From Zygaena filipendulae (taxonomy: Eukaryota; Arthropoda; Insecta; Lepidoptera; Zygaenidae), in contig OU015649.1 in NCBI GenBank assembly GCA_907165275.2, positions 15,964,001 through 16,028,000 of the forward strand: DNA of 64,000 bases, in the 5' to 3' direction. Below the pieces are notes generated by a model. That model did no database searches. It saw only the letters and a program-made list of their open reading frames with translations, and was not told the origin of the DNA. Shown here piece after piece: positions 1 to 13,700 of this stretch (positions are counted from its first letter, which is position 1; every line of letters starts with the position of its first letter). Position numbers and translations under genes: made by a program.

Positions 1-1611
1 TCAATAGTAGTCCACATCTCCATTATGACCCCGCCGCTAAACTAATTTGATTGCGCCAGACTAACTTCGACTAAATTGCTTTCTCACCGAGAATTGCATA
101 AGACTTTCGCTTCATACCCACAGAACAGATATGACATGAAAACAAATGGAAACTAATGTCGCCTGGTGGTAATTCGCACAAAACTATTGATTATACTCAA
201 AAACATTCACGCACCTAATGAAATGTTTTATAAACACCATTTGGTTACGCTCACTATTTGAAAAATTCACAGATTTGGCAATATTGTGTACCTACTTAGG
301 ATGCCAGCAAAATAAATTTTAGGGTAGTTACAGCATTTGCTCTTACTTCCTTTGCAGCCACGGCGCGCCTGCTCCGCCTACATGTCCTCTCTAGTTAATT
401 TATTTTCTCTGTGTTCATACCTCTTCGATGTTCGAAGTTTCGTTTATAATTCTATAGCAAATGTTCGTAATTTTGCCTCAAATACATATTAGGAATTCGC
501 CGAGTGAGGCGACGCGCAATCAGCCATCGATGATGTAATTGTGGGGAACTAGCCACGCGTCGAATGCCCACAGTAGGTATGTACATACAATGCTCTAAGC
601 TGACGGACTCGAATAAAGCAGTAAATCTGCGCAATATAAGTAATACTGTAATAACAGTTCGACACGTCATGTTTGGAACTCATATGGACACGTCGCCATT
701 TTGTTGCGTTACGTAGTATGTAGGTACGCTGTTTCATTGTGCACTAAATTTATCGCATTTGACTTTTGAATGGGAATAAATAACGATGAATATATACCAT
801 CGTTATCATCATCATAGTGTTACTTACAACACAAATTAATCATGTTTTAACTAATAATAATTTTTAAGGTTTTTTGTCTTTGACCATTTCATTTCAATTT
901 CTGCTTTAATCTCCCCAAACTAAAATCGTTCTCAAACAAAAACCATCTGAGACCCCGCAATCTCACGGCATATATTCTAAAGAAGAAGATTTTATTTGTA
1001 GTAAGGTCCTTTAGTTTCTTTAAATAATGATCTAATGTGGTATCAGGATCACTTTGATGTGTTTACAAAGCAATACAGAAGTTTCTTTTGTTTATTATAT
1101 TTATTTGTATTGCAATTAGGCTTGAAACATAGTCACCTTTACGAGTATAAACTAGCTTACAAAATACCATCTGGTTCTTTTTCGTAACGGTTACATTTTA
1201 TTTTTTTGTTCACATTTGCAGATTTTAGTACTTTTTAGTACGTATCCATATGAATTCTCATCAGGACTTCTCAAGCGTCTACTTTCGCCCATTGATATAA
1301 TTTTGTAATAATAATTGTATCACTACTAGGTGTTCCCCACAGTTTTACCCGTGGTAATGTCGGAGTTTCCGCAAGAATTCCATGATAAAAAGTACCCTAT
1401 ATCCTTCTCCCCCTGACAACGTGCATGCAAAATTTCATGATGATCGGTTGAGCCGTTAAGGCGTGAAAACGTACCAAACAAACAAAGTCACTTTCGCATT
1501 TTTAATATTAGTAAGGATTGATGACCAATAATACGTTGTCAAATCTATTCATAGACCACACAACTGGGTAGATGTTCAAACACCAGAGTAAATATGTATT
1601 CACGTCCGCAG
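1..1611. other. Upstream intron of the Sidestep-like gene
   Basis: AT-rich sequence with no supportable exon. It contains one SINE-like repeat (about 1325-1520, listed separately). Small reading frames near 450-740 show no coding signal. Confidence 0.5.
1325..1520 (-). repeat. SINE-like dispersed repeat copy
   Basis: Reads as a reverse-oriented copy of the commonest repeat here: CTAGGTGTTCCCCACAG at the left, a CGGAGTTTCC/GAATTCC block, then CAAAATTTCATGATGATCGG and CTTTCGCATTTTTAATATTA at the right. It ends about 90 bp before exon A. Confidence 0.6.
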
Positions 1612-1756
1612 GAGGAGCTGCGCGACAACCTGACGGTGAGCGTGATGAGCTTCGTGCCCACCCTGGACGACGACGGCAAGCCCATCACCTGCCGAGCCGA
1701 GAACCCCAACGTCACCACGCTCTACCTCGAGACTTCCTGGACGATCAGCGTCGTGT
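1612..1756 (+). CDS. Sidestep-like exon A (C-terminal half of an Ig domain)
   Basis: The acceptor CCGCAG precedes and the donor GTCAGT follows. The exon encodes the F-G strand half of an Ig domain, with TLDDDGKPITCRAENPNV containing the second Ig cysteine. It starts in phase 0 and ends after one base (T), which completes TAC (Tyr) with the next exon. The partner cysteine lies in an exon upstream of the window. Confidence 0.85.
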
Positions 1757-4700
1757 GTCAGTATACTGAATACTAGCTATCTATACTATAATAAAAGAGT
1801 AGAATCCTCGATTCTGTACCTACATTGAATACTTGCGACAAATTTTTACAGGGAGTGATAAAAGAATAGTAACCAACCACAAAAAAAGAGTTTTTAAAAT
1901 TATTTTCTGTCTGTCGGTTTTCACAGGTAGATTAAGCTAAACTTGGAGCTCTATATGTGTTTTGTTTCATTTAAATCGGATGTCAGGAAAAAATGTTGTC
2001 ATACAAAAAAGTTTCATGCGAGTAAATATAGGATTTCTCATTAAGATATTCCCAATGCGATCGAAGTCACTACTAGCGATTAAGTACGACTTCCATGGTC
2101 TATGATAGCGAAAGAAATAATTGGGGATCCATGGGAATAGGTAAATAGGTAAGCAGATCATCACCAAGTTTTTAATATTTCGTTAATTTTACATCACTCC
2201 CTATAAAAACGTATCTATTTTTTAGCTAATTGCTTACTCTTGATAGGCATCCATGATATAAATGACAGCCTATTGATAAAATCAAGTTGATAAACTTAAT
2301 TGTAAAAATGTACCTTATATAAGGAACGAAAGCTCTACGAAAAAACAGTAGTCAAGAGTTATATTATGTATATAGTGCTAAAAAGTTGAGGAACCTCTAA
2401 ACGTCTTACTAATATAGAGTTTTTGCTCAATTTTATGATCTTGTTACTTGTAAGATACTAAAAATTTTATCCGTATCGCCAATTTTGCTCAACTTTACGA
2501 CCTTGTAAAAGAGTCATATCAATCATTTAATAAATGGTGCTTGAAATTATATTCATCCATGTAGAAGTTATAATAATTACACATCAACTGTGTCCACTAT
2601 ATATTTCCTATCGTTGCTAATGATATCCAATACAAGAACATCTTCTTCTAAAAGTGTGTCAAAAAAGAGTTTGCTGCTACTTAGTCTAATGATTCAACGT
2701 TGTAAGATTCATTCTATTCTATTTCTCTTCATTATGATAATATTGCTCTTGAATGGTGCAGACCCGCCGGTGGTCCGACTGCGGTTGGGCAGCTCGCTGG
2801 CGGCAGACGACATCAAGGAGGGCGATGACGTGTACTTCGAGTGTCACGTGCGCGCCAACCCGCCCGCCAGGAAGCTCTCCTGGCTGCACGACGTGAGTCC
2901 TCACACAAACGCATCACCATGTAGCAACTCGCAAGTATCTTGCACCCGACAGGACCCAACCTAACAGAACTTCCTTAGGCTCTACATGGACCAATTAAAC
3001 TAGACTCTAGTTTAATTGGTCCATTAGCTCTATTTTAACTTCCGGGCCAGCAAGCTGAAGTTCCTATAAATTTTGCTTCGGAATTTTGTGAAAATGAAAA
3101 CGAAAACTTATTCAAGCAAATGTACTTTATTTTACATCTGAAGTCTGAATATTCATCATTAACCTTGTGCGCGACTGGTTTTACTCAAAAGAGCCACGGA
3201 AGTAAGAGAAGAGAGGGTGATTCTAAAGCAATAGACGTCGGTTTAGGGTCTGATAATAATCGCTTTGTGTGGCTCGCGTTTTAATCAGCGTCGTGTGGGG
3301 CGGAGGGCGCGGGGCGGCGCGGAGTCCACAGGTTTTGTGTTTTTGTTCCTCTATACCCTTTCAGGGGCAATCAGTCGCGCGTTGTTACACGGATAGCGAC
3401 ACGCATCACCGAGCTCGTTGACTATCTCGCTCACTCCACTCGCTTCCCTCTCGCTGTCTCGCTCTGTAGTTATTTTTTTCCATTGTATTTTATTGTTTTT
3501 CATAGGTTTTTGTTATTTGTAGGTCGGTCCACTTATCCGCGCTCGCTGAGCGGAGTCGTAACTGACGCGATGTATCTGACGTCACCGTGTTGTTCGTGTG
3601 ACAATGGAGCGTGTTGCTGGGATTAACAATTTCATTGCAAACGTTTGAATATAAAACAATGATGTTGGGTATAAATCAACAATTTCTCTTTTGTTCTGGA
3701 TTTGGACAGATGTGTGTGTAGTGAACGATAAAGTAAAGCGTTGGACGTCGGTCGTAACTTTGAGGGAGTGGATCTCTCTGAAATAAAAAGCTATCAAATT
3801 TTATAGAGCAGGCCAACTTCTCTGAGGAAAATTTTCTCGCTGCACCAGTGAACCGGTGAACATGGCCGCAAACATTCCTTCCGAACCTGCGGAAACATAT
3901 CATGCTATTTGTCTAGTCCGGCGGCGGCCGGCAACGCGCGTCATTGTTTTACATGGCGATTGTTTTTGAAAAATGGCGTCGCGTCGCGGCGGGGGGCGGG
4001 CGGGGGCGGGCGGAGCGCGGGAGGGATACCCACGAATTAATGGGCTCGAATTTACTGCAGCCTTTTGCTGAACGAGACGGCGCAGTGATACGTCGTTTGT
4101 ACGTAAAGACATGCCCGTATATAATATTAGTGTGTAGCTGTTACTGTTTGTTTAAAGGGCTCTCGGTAGTTAAGGGGGATATTCGTGAGGGCGAAGTGTG
4201 TGGTCGTCTGCGGTAATGGACGAGGAGCGGCCATCTCGCGAGAGGGTCGCTAAAAAGCTTTCCAGTGATATGTCTGCGGCGCCCGCCCCCTGGGCGACAT
4301 TTTCATTTTTAATTTTAATGCAACGCGAAGCAAAAAAGACAAAATTGGAACAAATGTGTATTTGAGTGAACTTAACAGGAAAATACATTGTTATTTTAAG
4401 TATTAAAAGCTTCTAAATGTAACACCCAGCCCTTTCAATCTCCCTCTTTTGCTCCGTTCTATTTAAACTTTTCAGTGTGATTTTAATTCAGCTTTGTTTG
4501 ATTGGTTCGTGAGCTTTCCACTAATATTTAAATTAAGATTTCTCTCTTATTAATGTTACAAATACTTAAAATATCTAACGTCCTTCAAGTGAATGTTATT
4601 ATAATACTACTTTTGATATAGCGGTTTCACCCTCACGTATTTTGTGTTTCACTCAAGAACTCTTTGATTTGCTGTAACAAAAGTAGTAGTGGACAAGGGG

Positions 4701-7700
4701 AAGGAAAGGATCGCCCGGAGAGATAGGTTCCTATTAGACTTTTCTAAGCGTCAAGTTGACAATCCATAATCGTTAACGCATAGAAAATTAAGAAACGAAT
4801 TGTCACGTCACGTGGTCACGAACAGTCGTCCAATCAAAAGTCCGGTTTTGCCATTCGTTTCTTAATTTGTTGGACGATTCGTTTCTTAATTTATCAACTT
4901 GGCTAAGGGGGTAAATCTACATTAGATTAGAGTAGTGAGCATGTGCCAACATGTCGTTGGAGTGCACGAGCCATGAGTCAACCTCCGCGGCACACTCGTG
5001 AAGTTTCCCCAATCAATACTTAACTTAGCTGCACTTCGTCTGGTGAAATCTAGGACACTGCACCGAACACTTCCTGGCATCCTACTTATATATCTACCAC
5101 GGCTTAGATAATCTCATGTTTTGTAGCGACCGTTTTTTATGCAGCAACGATCTAATCCCCAAAACCCGCGTGAATTTGTGTACGAAAATTAAAAATAAGG
5201 TACCCAAGTGCCAAATTACCAAGATTGGTTTGAGTACAGGAGGCCAGAAGATGAAACGAATTGCTCCATTATACTTCAAAACTCATCAAGCAGAAACTTT
5301 CCAGAGTACTCATAAATGTAACCATTCTTATTATGAGAATGCCACTATACCAAGCACCAGCTTAATCTTTCCTCAGCACATCTCTGTTGCCATGAAGTCT
5401 GTAATATTGTTTTACGATGCGTATAGATTAATGTGAAAACATTTATAATAATGATAGCGTTTATGTCGCCGCAAACGATTCTACGAACAATTTGAAATAT
5501 ATCACTGGAAGACTAAAGATTGAACTAGGCAGTCTGTATTTCAGGTCTCCACTGCTCAAAAAATTACATCAATATGTGGTATTCTTTAATATTTAAAACC
5601 TGTCCTACCATGTTGAGTATAACTTTGTATAAAAATAAACTGCCTTTTTAAAATTACTCATAGTGTAATTAAAAAGTTACGAAAATCTAAACTCATTCTT
5701 GCTCTGTAAATTAATTAAACGCAGGGAAAATTTCCCCTTTCATTTGCAATATTTATGAAAAATTTGCCGGGTTGGAATTGTTAAAAATTAAACACTTTAT
5801 TTAAATAAAGGGTCTTTCAATAGGGACGGGTCGATGTTGGCAGCCTGTGGCGGCCATGTTGTTTTAACGTCGTCTTTCTAACCTATATTTTTTTATTCAG
5901 TTAGTAATGCCAAATCACCATGGCAAGTTACACGGTTGAGCAACACGTCCAAATGTTAAAAATGTATTACCAAAAGGAGTGTTCGTTAGTGCAAACGTTA
6001 CGTGCATTGCGCCCATTTTACGGCAGACGAGGTGGTCCTTCAAAGTCGACTCTCCAACGTTTGGTGGCCAAATTCGACTTATCACCTTTAGACTTTTTTT
6101 TGTGGGGTTTTCTTAAGTCGCAGGTCTATACCAATAAGCCACAATCGACCGATGCCCTTAAAGTCAACATAGCTCAGGCTATCGCTGAAATTCAACCCGA
6201 ACTATGCGGCAGAGTTGTTGAACATTGGACAACTCGAATTCGTGCCACCGTGAGAAGCCGCGGCGGACATTTAAACGATGTGATTTTCCACACATAATGG
6301 CATATATAGCTCTTTCAAATAAAAAAAAAAATCGTTAAAATCTCACACACGGCCTTTTTTATTTCATGTCAAAATCGACCCGTCCTTATTGAAAGACCCT
6401 TTAGCAACGTAAAGCGACCTCATTAATGCATAAACTTTACTGTTTGTTACACATTCAAATTGTACGAGGATTACGAAGTGCTCGCTTAACTTAGCGCGTG
6501 TGTTCTTTTGTTCTCCGCTAATTTTAACTCACTATTGGAACTACCTGCGAGACCTCGTTCTGAGGGCGTTGGCTCAGCCAGTGGTCCGGTCCGGTCACAG
6601 TCATGTTAATCAAGATATTTATGTTTAACCCCTATGGTCTTCTTGAGTATGCATGGAATTCTTTTCTTATTCCCCTCGTATACCTATTATTTAACCCGAA
6701 GAAGGTCTATTTAACTATGTACCAAGTTAAGTAGGTACCAATTTCTTTACATTTTTTTTATTTTGAGTCTCAAACTGAAGTAAAAAAAATGAAAAATGGG
6801 TGTTTATGTAATTTAGAAGCATTACTATGCATTCTGTCCATAAAAACTCGACACCATTTTACTGTTATTTCATTTGAGAAAAGAGACAGTTCAAAAAACA
6901 CTAATACGATGTGTTGTATTCTGCGAGACGCGCTCGGTAAAAACAAAAATAATGCTATTATCAGAGGTAATAATGGTCCGCGGAGACAAAAAGGGAATAT
7001 AATAAAACCGCTCTAAATAAGACGCGAAACCAATGGAATACGCCCCAATGGGAATGCTCCTCTAATGGTACAGTGATTCCTGCGAGGAGGTGGCACGATC
7101 GAGCACAAAACTTGTTTCGTCGTTGCAACGGGTGCAAAGAAATCTGGTGATTTCCTGTCGGTGGTAGGAGTGAGAGTAGAGCACAAGTTGGTTCATGTAA
7201 ATGCAGAAGCGTCGCTCCCGATCCCGTCGCTGCTGAAGTCTTGACGGATGTCAATTCGGCTGTAACGCCGCCAGCCCGCCACGCGCCACCCGGCGCCGAG
7301 CGGCGCGCTCTATTATGGTAAATTGAAGCAGTCAACCTCCCCCGCATTATTCGCAACGGCAAGTGCCCGCGGAACAGGTAGCTAATGGCTTTATTTCAAT
7401 AATAAATGTTTCGGGGAACACGCGGACCCGTGTAAGTCGCTTATGAATGACATTGTTATCAACCGAGATTAAGTGGAAGACATTAGAAACACCGCCCTCG
7501 GTCTCACCTTGTTGCACCCGTTGAACCCCAGTACATCTTCCAAAAACTTCGTCTTAGTATTCGCATACTTTTTTGTCACTATCTGTACCCCGTATTTTCA
7601 ATCACGTGAATTTCAAGAATTCTTTATTGTTGTATAGTCGAGACTCAACTTATCTGTGCATTTAGCTTCATTAAAATTTGTTCATTAGTTTTTACATGAT

Positions 7701-10700
7701 ACACATTTAAATTAACCGGCGAAAATATAATCAGACAAGACCTTACTCTGTACACTTAGTAAGCAATGAATTAAAAAAAAAATCCAAAAATGGAAAAAAT
7801 TACTCTATCCTTTGCTTTTTTACTGTCCAAAAAAGACACCTAGTGGAAAGATCTAGTGGAAAGCTAATCGCTCAGTCTCACCTCTTATTATATTGGGATA
7901 TATATTCAAGGATGTCGGTACTTGGTTCTATTTGTAAAGAAAAGGAGCAGGGCCTTTTTCGTTGTTTTATTTCCTTATAGATATTCTGCAAAGTGCTCGC
8001 TAGCACATATTTTTCTATATTGCTAACCGAGGTCTATTTTTTCAACATGTGTAATGTATTAGGACTTCGTACAGCGATGTCGAAAAATGACTTCAATTAA
8101 TCAATGTAATATGGTACGTAACGTATAGTAGACACAAAGCCGCGTAATTAGAATTTGTGGCGATACAACATTTAATATCTAACATCGGATGTCAATAATA
8201 TTTTGTCGTCAAAGACGTGAATGGATCCGATATTAACAAACTCATAACATTCCATTACGTGGAACAGCAAGTAAGTGGATCCGTGGAAGTAATCATAATA
8301 TGTACGCGTTACGCTGCCGTCCTTGGAGCCGCTCCAAACACCCCGCTGTTTGCCTGTTGTTTGATCCCAACTACTTCTACCAAGTATTTCTTTTGTGAAA
8401 GGGACTCTCTAAGAACTTATAGAGACTAGCGGCTGCCCGCGGTTTAACCATCGTATATTTTGAGATTTCATCCATGCATACGATGAACCCAAATAAAAAG
8501 CAATGACATAATGCAGTATGGTATTTCGAGGCACTCCTGAAATTTAAGTGCAAAAAACTTGCATCGTGAATGGCGGACAAGTAAATTAACATTATTATTT
8601 ATTTTTTTACCGTTTGATCTGACGTTTGACAATAATCTTGACCAATGGTAAATAATCTATTAAATTTTTATTTAGTGTTGAAGAGCTCCAAGTTATCGTA
8701 CTCAGAGAAAATAGTTTCCGACAGACTAGGTATTTCACTCCTTAATCAAGAAAGAACAAAACGCTTCTTGTAGATGGGATATCATGCGCAAAGGGATGAA
8801 ACCCTCTGACGTTTTCGTTGACCGTAATTTGTAATGAGATACTAAAATTAGCTTATCAGCTAAGTTAAAAAAATCGATAGACTTGACACAAGACTTCAAC
8901 CAATAAATGCTAGGCATTTGTAATTAACATGATGCTTCATCGAGTCCAGTGCAAGAAAATGGAGGTAAGCATTTAATTGGGATGATCCTTCAGTGAATAC
9001 TTATGAATAGTATTATATTATCTGTGCTTATGATATAATGTTTAATCCCTACTAATATTGTTCAACTAAACTAGTTCCACGGCACATACTGAGTGGCGGC
9101 CATTTTGGTACCTTGTCTATTTTAAAATTACTTAGGTAATTAAGTTTGCGTTCAATGTTGGTACCAAATAAACCTCTATTCTATTCTATTTTAATATTAT
9201 AAATGCGAAAGCAAGTCTGTCTGTCTGTCTGTTACGCTCTCACGTATTAACCTCACGCCAATGAAATTTTTCATACACGTCAGGGGTTCAAAGAAGGATA
9301 TAGGATACTTTTAAGCAGGTATTAACGTTGCAGACCATTTTTGGACATCTTGCTTTTACTCCAATAAAAGAATTCATTATTATTATTATTATTAGAACTC
9401 CAGAACTCTCACGGAAACTCCGAAATTACCTACCGCGGGTGGAACCGCGGGGGACAGCTAGTTTAACATATATCCCGCACATCTCACCCGGGAAGGTAAC
9501 GTAGTCGTCGAAGATACGGTTGATGGGCGAGTGTGGGATTAAGTTTGGTTTTGTGCGAGCTCGTCTCGGGCATCGCACCTCCGCGAGCTCGTTACACGCG
9601 CGATGGAGGCGCTACGCAAGATGGCCTCCTGCGAGCGTCGCGTCGCCTCAGTGCTGACTCATTAGTCATCATCGTGAGTGTTCCAATGAATCCCGGGGCT
9701 GCGGATTGCGGTAATCAATTAAACTGTGTACCGACGAGCGCCGCACCCGGCCCGACGCCCGACCGCCTCCGCAATTATTAACTATCCCCTTGAACTGTCA
9801 GAATAATAAGACAGCGCATAAATCGTGCGTCTAACATAAGCCTCCATAAATTTTGCGGGGAATTTATAAATTATAATCTAAACGATCAGTCAGGGCGCCG
9901 CGCTGTGCGCCAGTGACTCGCGTCGGGAGCTTAGTGGCCAGCTGCCAGCTGCCAGCTGCCGGGTGTCTCATATTTTAGCGCCGCCGCGAACTGCGGATCC
10001 CGTCGATGTGATTACACACTTCCTTTTAACAAATAGTTTATTAGTGTATAATGTACTTACCTATATTTAGATTTTATTTGTAAGGCATTCAAGATCCGAA
10101 AACTCCGCACTGAAGGCACGAGTTCCAACTCGGTCCGTGCTAGCGGCGAAGTGTTGCGTTGCGCCCAACGACGGGACAAAAGGATTCGTCAACTTCGCGG
10201 CACGAATCTAAAGTTGGGCTCGTTCGACTCCGACGGCGGCCGAGGAGTTAAGCGGACTCCCTGATCCATATAACTGGAATCTAGAATTCGGATAATCTGC
10301 CGCGACACGACAAATAATTCGAATCTATAACTTGTCTTAATATTGAAGTTAATATTTGAATTAATTTTATACGAACAGACAGAATGTTTAGATCACAATC
10401 TTCGTGTGTTTATAGACTTTAGATCTTCACAACAAGTTAAATAAAATTCGTACCTACAAATACCTAGAGAAACACAAGTTCTTTCGGTAAGTAGACTATT
10501 TCACAGAAGCTCGCAATGTGCACACAAAGAATACCTATCCATATTGAATCCAATAACAAAAAGATGCGAATGCCTCTCCCGCGCCGCGCGGAGAACATAA
10601 GCAAACAGCGTTATCAGGTGGAAAATTCTCTCTCTTTATTCGTTAATGGCAGCTATTTCCCGAGGTGTGCGCGGCGAAGGGGGTGAAGGCGGGCGGGTGC

Positions 10701-13700
10701 CGGGGGTGCCCCCCCCGCCCCCGCCCCGCCCGCTCCGTCCCCGCGGCCATCCGCCCGATCGCGCTCCGCTGGAACTCGTCCCGATCATAATGGACATTCC
10801 TGATTCAATCACTCGCGCTCCTTTCACGCGGGATTGATTCCACGATCACGATTTTCGGAACATTTCCGATAGCAAAGATACGAAAATCGCCCCTCGTTAC
10901 ACCTGCTATTTATTGGCGGGAGGGACGCGGAGTCGCGCGAGTGTTGCACTGTGTCGTCGCGCGTCGGCTTAGGGTTCAGCTCTCCCCAATCGTCCAGCTT
11001 TTAATGACCACGTGACATCGCGATAAATTGCCGAAAGCCGCCGCAGCCACGTGTTGAGAGATTTCTTGTACGCTGGACGCCTCATAAGCCACAACGGACA
11101 AGCACTTGAGGCTTGACCTACCACCATAACAGAATTTTTTATTATTAAAATATCTGTGATTTTAACATAACATTGATTTTACATCGATCTGCTATCGAAT
11201 TGGACCTTTTGTAAATCTAATATACCTAATATATAAAAGGTCCATGTATACATACGGTGACATTATTATTTAAATAAATTTTCCTATCCGTTCCTTGCAT
11301 TTTCGCCTATATCTGCCTAATTTGCTGGTACCTAAATAACGCGTGATATTCATTTGGAAGTAATTTCATTTGGGCACCAGCCACCGGTGGTGTCGCTAGT
11401 CAAATCTTAAACGACAGGTAAGAAGCCACACGTCGACGTTCGAACAGTTATTGAAACGCCGATTGTTTTCGTAAATAATTATGCTCTTGGAACAGGCGAA
11501 CAGCCCCTTTCAAGGAGCTGTTGAATGATTTACTAACTACTGCGTTGTTTGCGGTGCGAGGGTCGCGAGGGGAGCCTCGCTCATAACTCCGACTTCCGAG
11601 TAATGGAGCCCCGATTTGTCAATCGGTGACATACCTAATGATACTGATTAATGCTTCCAAAGCGATTGTGCTTTCAATAGAGTAAGGGATCAGTAAAAAA
11701 CCTAGAATGTTAATGGGAATTTACAAAATTATACTTAATTAAACGAATTCGGTCCAACAGAAAATATGCCTATTTCTTTGACATTGACATCCTTAAGTGG
11801 TTTTCTGTGGTGAAATATACATAAGTACTAGCTGCCCCCCGCGATTTCATTCGCGGTAATTTCGGAGTTCCCGCGGTAATTCCGGGAAAAAAGTGCTGTA
11901 GTTTACGGTGATAAGCAGTTCCCCGCATTAATCCCGGAGTTCCCGCGGGAATTCCATGAGAATCGGTCAAGCCGTTTCGGAGGAGTATGGGAACATTGTG
12001 ACACGAGAATTTAAATATTAGATAATTATTAATAAAACAAATTCTTCAAAATAATATGTACCTTAGGTAAGTGTGTTTCGTAAATGACGTACAAGTTCTG
12101 AAGAAGCCTTCCGTAGGTACATACTCCAGGCCTGCTGACAAAGAAGTATCCACTTCTAAAACACACTTACAGTTATCACGAACTGTGTACCTGTGTCCTG
12201 TCCTGTATTCACTATTCTTTACTATCGTACATATATTAGATACTCGCTGAGGTCATTGTGTCGGGTCATGTACTATTACTCTCGCTTGAGTACAAAGTAG
12301 TTTAATTTCTCCATCGCAATTTATAGCCTTCAGAGAATTGTGTTGGGTTTTTCGCGTTTGCGATTATATCTGTATAACCCTGAATTGGTCAAACTTTTGA
12401 TACGTACCTACATATATTTGGAGGTTTTATAATTCTATCAATATTCTCTACATTGCCGATTCGCTTGAGTTTTTTAAAGATCCCGTGAGATTTCAAAAAG
12501 AGAAAGTACTTTATTTCCTGCTCCATACCCCTGATGATCCGTTGATGAAGCGTAACAAACAGACAAACTTTCATTTTTATTATAAGGACTATTACCATAG
12601 ATATCAGCATAAGTATAGTAAACGTATAAATATCAAAGATGAAAGATGTGAGTAAGAAGGCGATGAGTTAAGGCAACTAATGCGGTACGATGGCGTTGAG
12701 TCACGAGCAACGCGGGCAGCGAGCAGACGCGACGCGACGAGCCGCTGCCCCACCGTAATAGAGCAGTCGTAGTGAACACGCGCGCCGGGTGTAGTGTAGA
12801 GTGGTGTAGTTGCGGGGAGACCGGGGTGTGTGCCGTGCACGTGTTGTGGACAATAATGAAGTGTCCGCCTCACCTGTTGTGTCCCGCGCGAGATTGATGG
12901 CAGGCGGCTCCGAGTAGCCAGGAGACAGGACTCGGCTTCAAGAAAAGAAGGACGAAAAAGAAATTCAATGTGCTCTGAAATTGACTATCGTCTATACTAA
13001 TAGTATTAGTAAAGAGGTAAAGTTTGTATCTCTGGAACTACTGAACCGATTCTAAAAAATATTTTACTGATAAGAAGTCACATTCAGATGCCTAAAAGAC
13101 TTAGGATATTTTTATTTTTATTTATTAGGAATAGCTCTAAATAATAATAATAAGTACATTTTTTTTTATACATTAAGAAGGCCAATTACGACAATCCAAC
13201 AAAAAAATTGCAATTAGATACAACTTGATATAGTTCGCAAGTGAATCCCGAATTCCACGCAAGTGCAACCGTAAAGGAATAGCTTGTTTTAAAATCAATT
13301 TCTCTAGATCTCAACATTATTTATGTTTTAGAAATACTTTCATGTCTGTACGTATTTCCAATTGGACCCGAACGCTTCAAGTATTTCCATTTGCATACCT
13401 TTATTACTCTAAGTATCTGTTATAATATTTTAATAATCGTCGGAAACAAAGAGATAGGGAATGAATAAAGCATCCACCTGACCCCCGCCTCCCTTTGAAC
13501 GGCTCGTTTAGCGAACAAATTGTTGTGTCTCGGCATTTTTTAATTCGGATACCTCGGCCACTGGCGCTGCTAATTTGCGCGCCATCCACTGCGAGCGGGC
13601 ACTCCACTGATTTCTGAATTCATTGCCGTTCCAATTATAAATATTACAGGTGTGTACTACTAACAGATAAAAAAAAATCTTATTTATTTCATTATGCTTT

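Noticed and set aside
5116..5436. 106-codon plus-strand frame
   Set aside because: No family recognised, no promoter or splice evidence, normal intronic composition; likely chance or old repeat.
7021..7362. 133-codon minus-strand frame starting near 7362
   Set aside because: No recognisable domain and it spans low-complexity and AT-rich intronic DNA without splice support.
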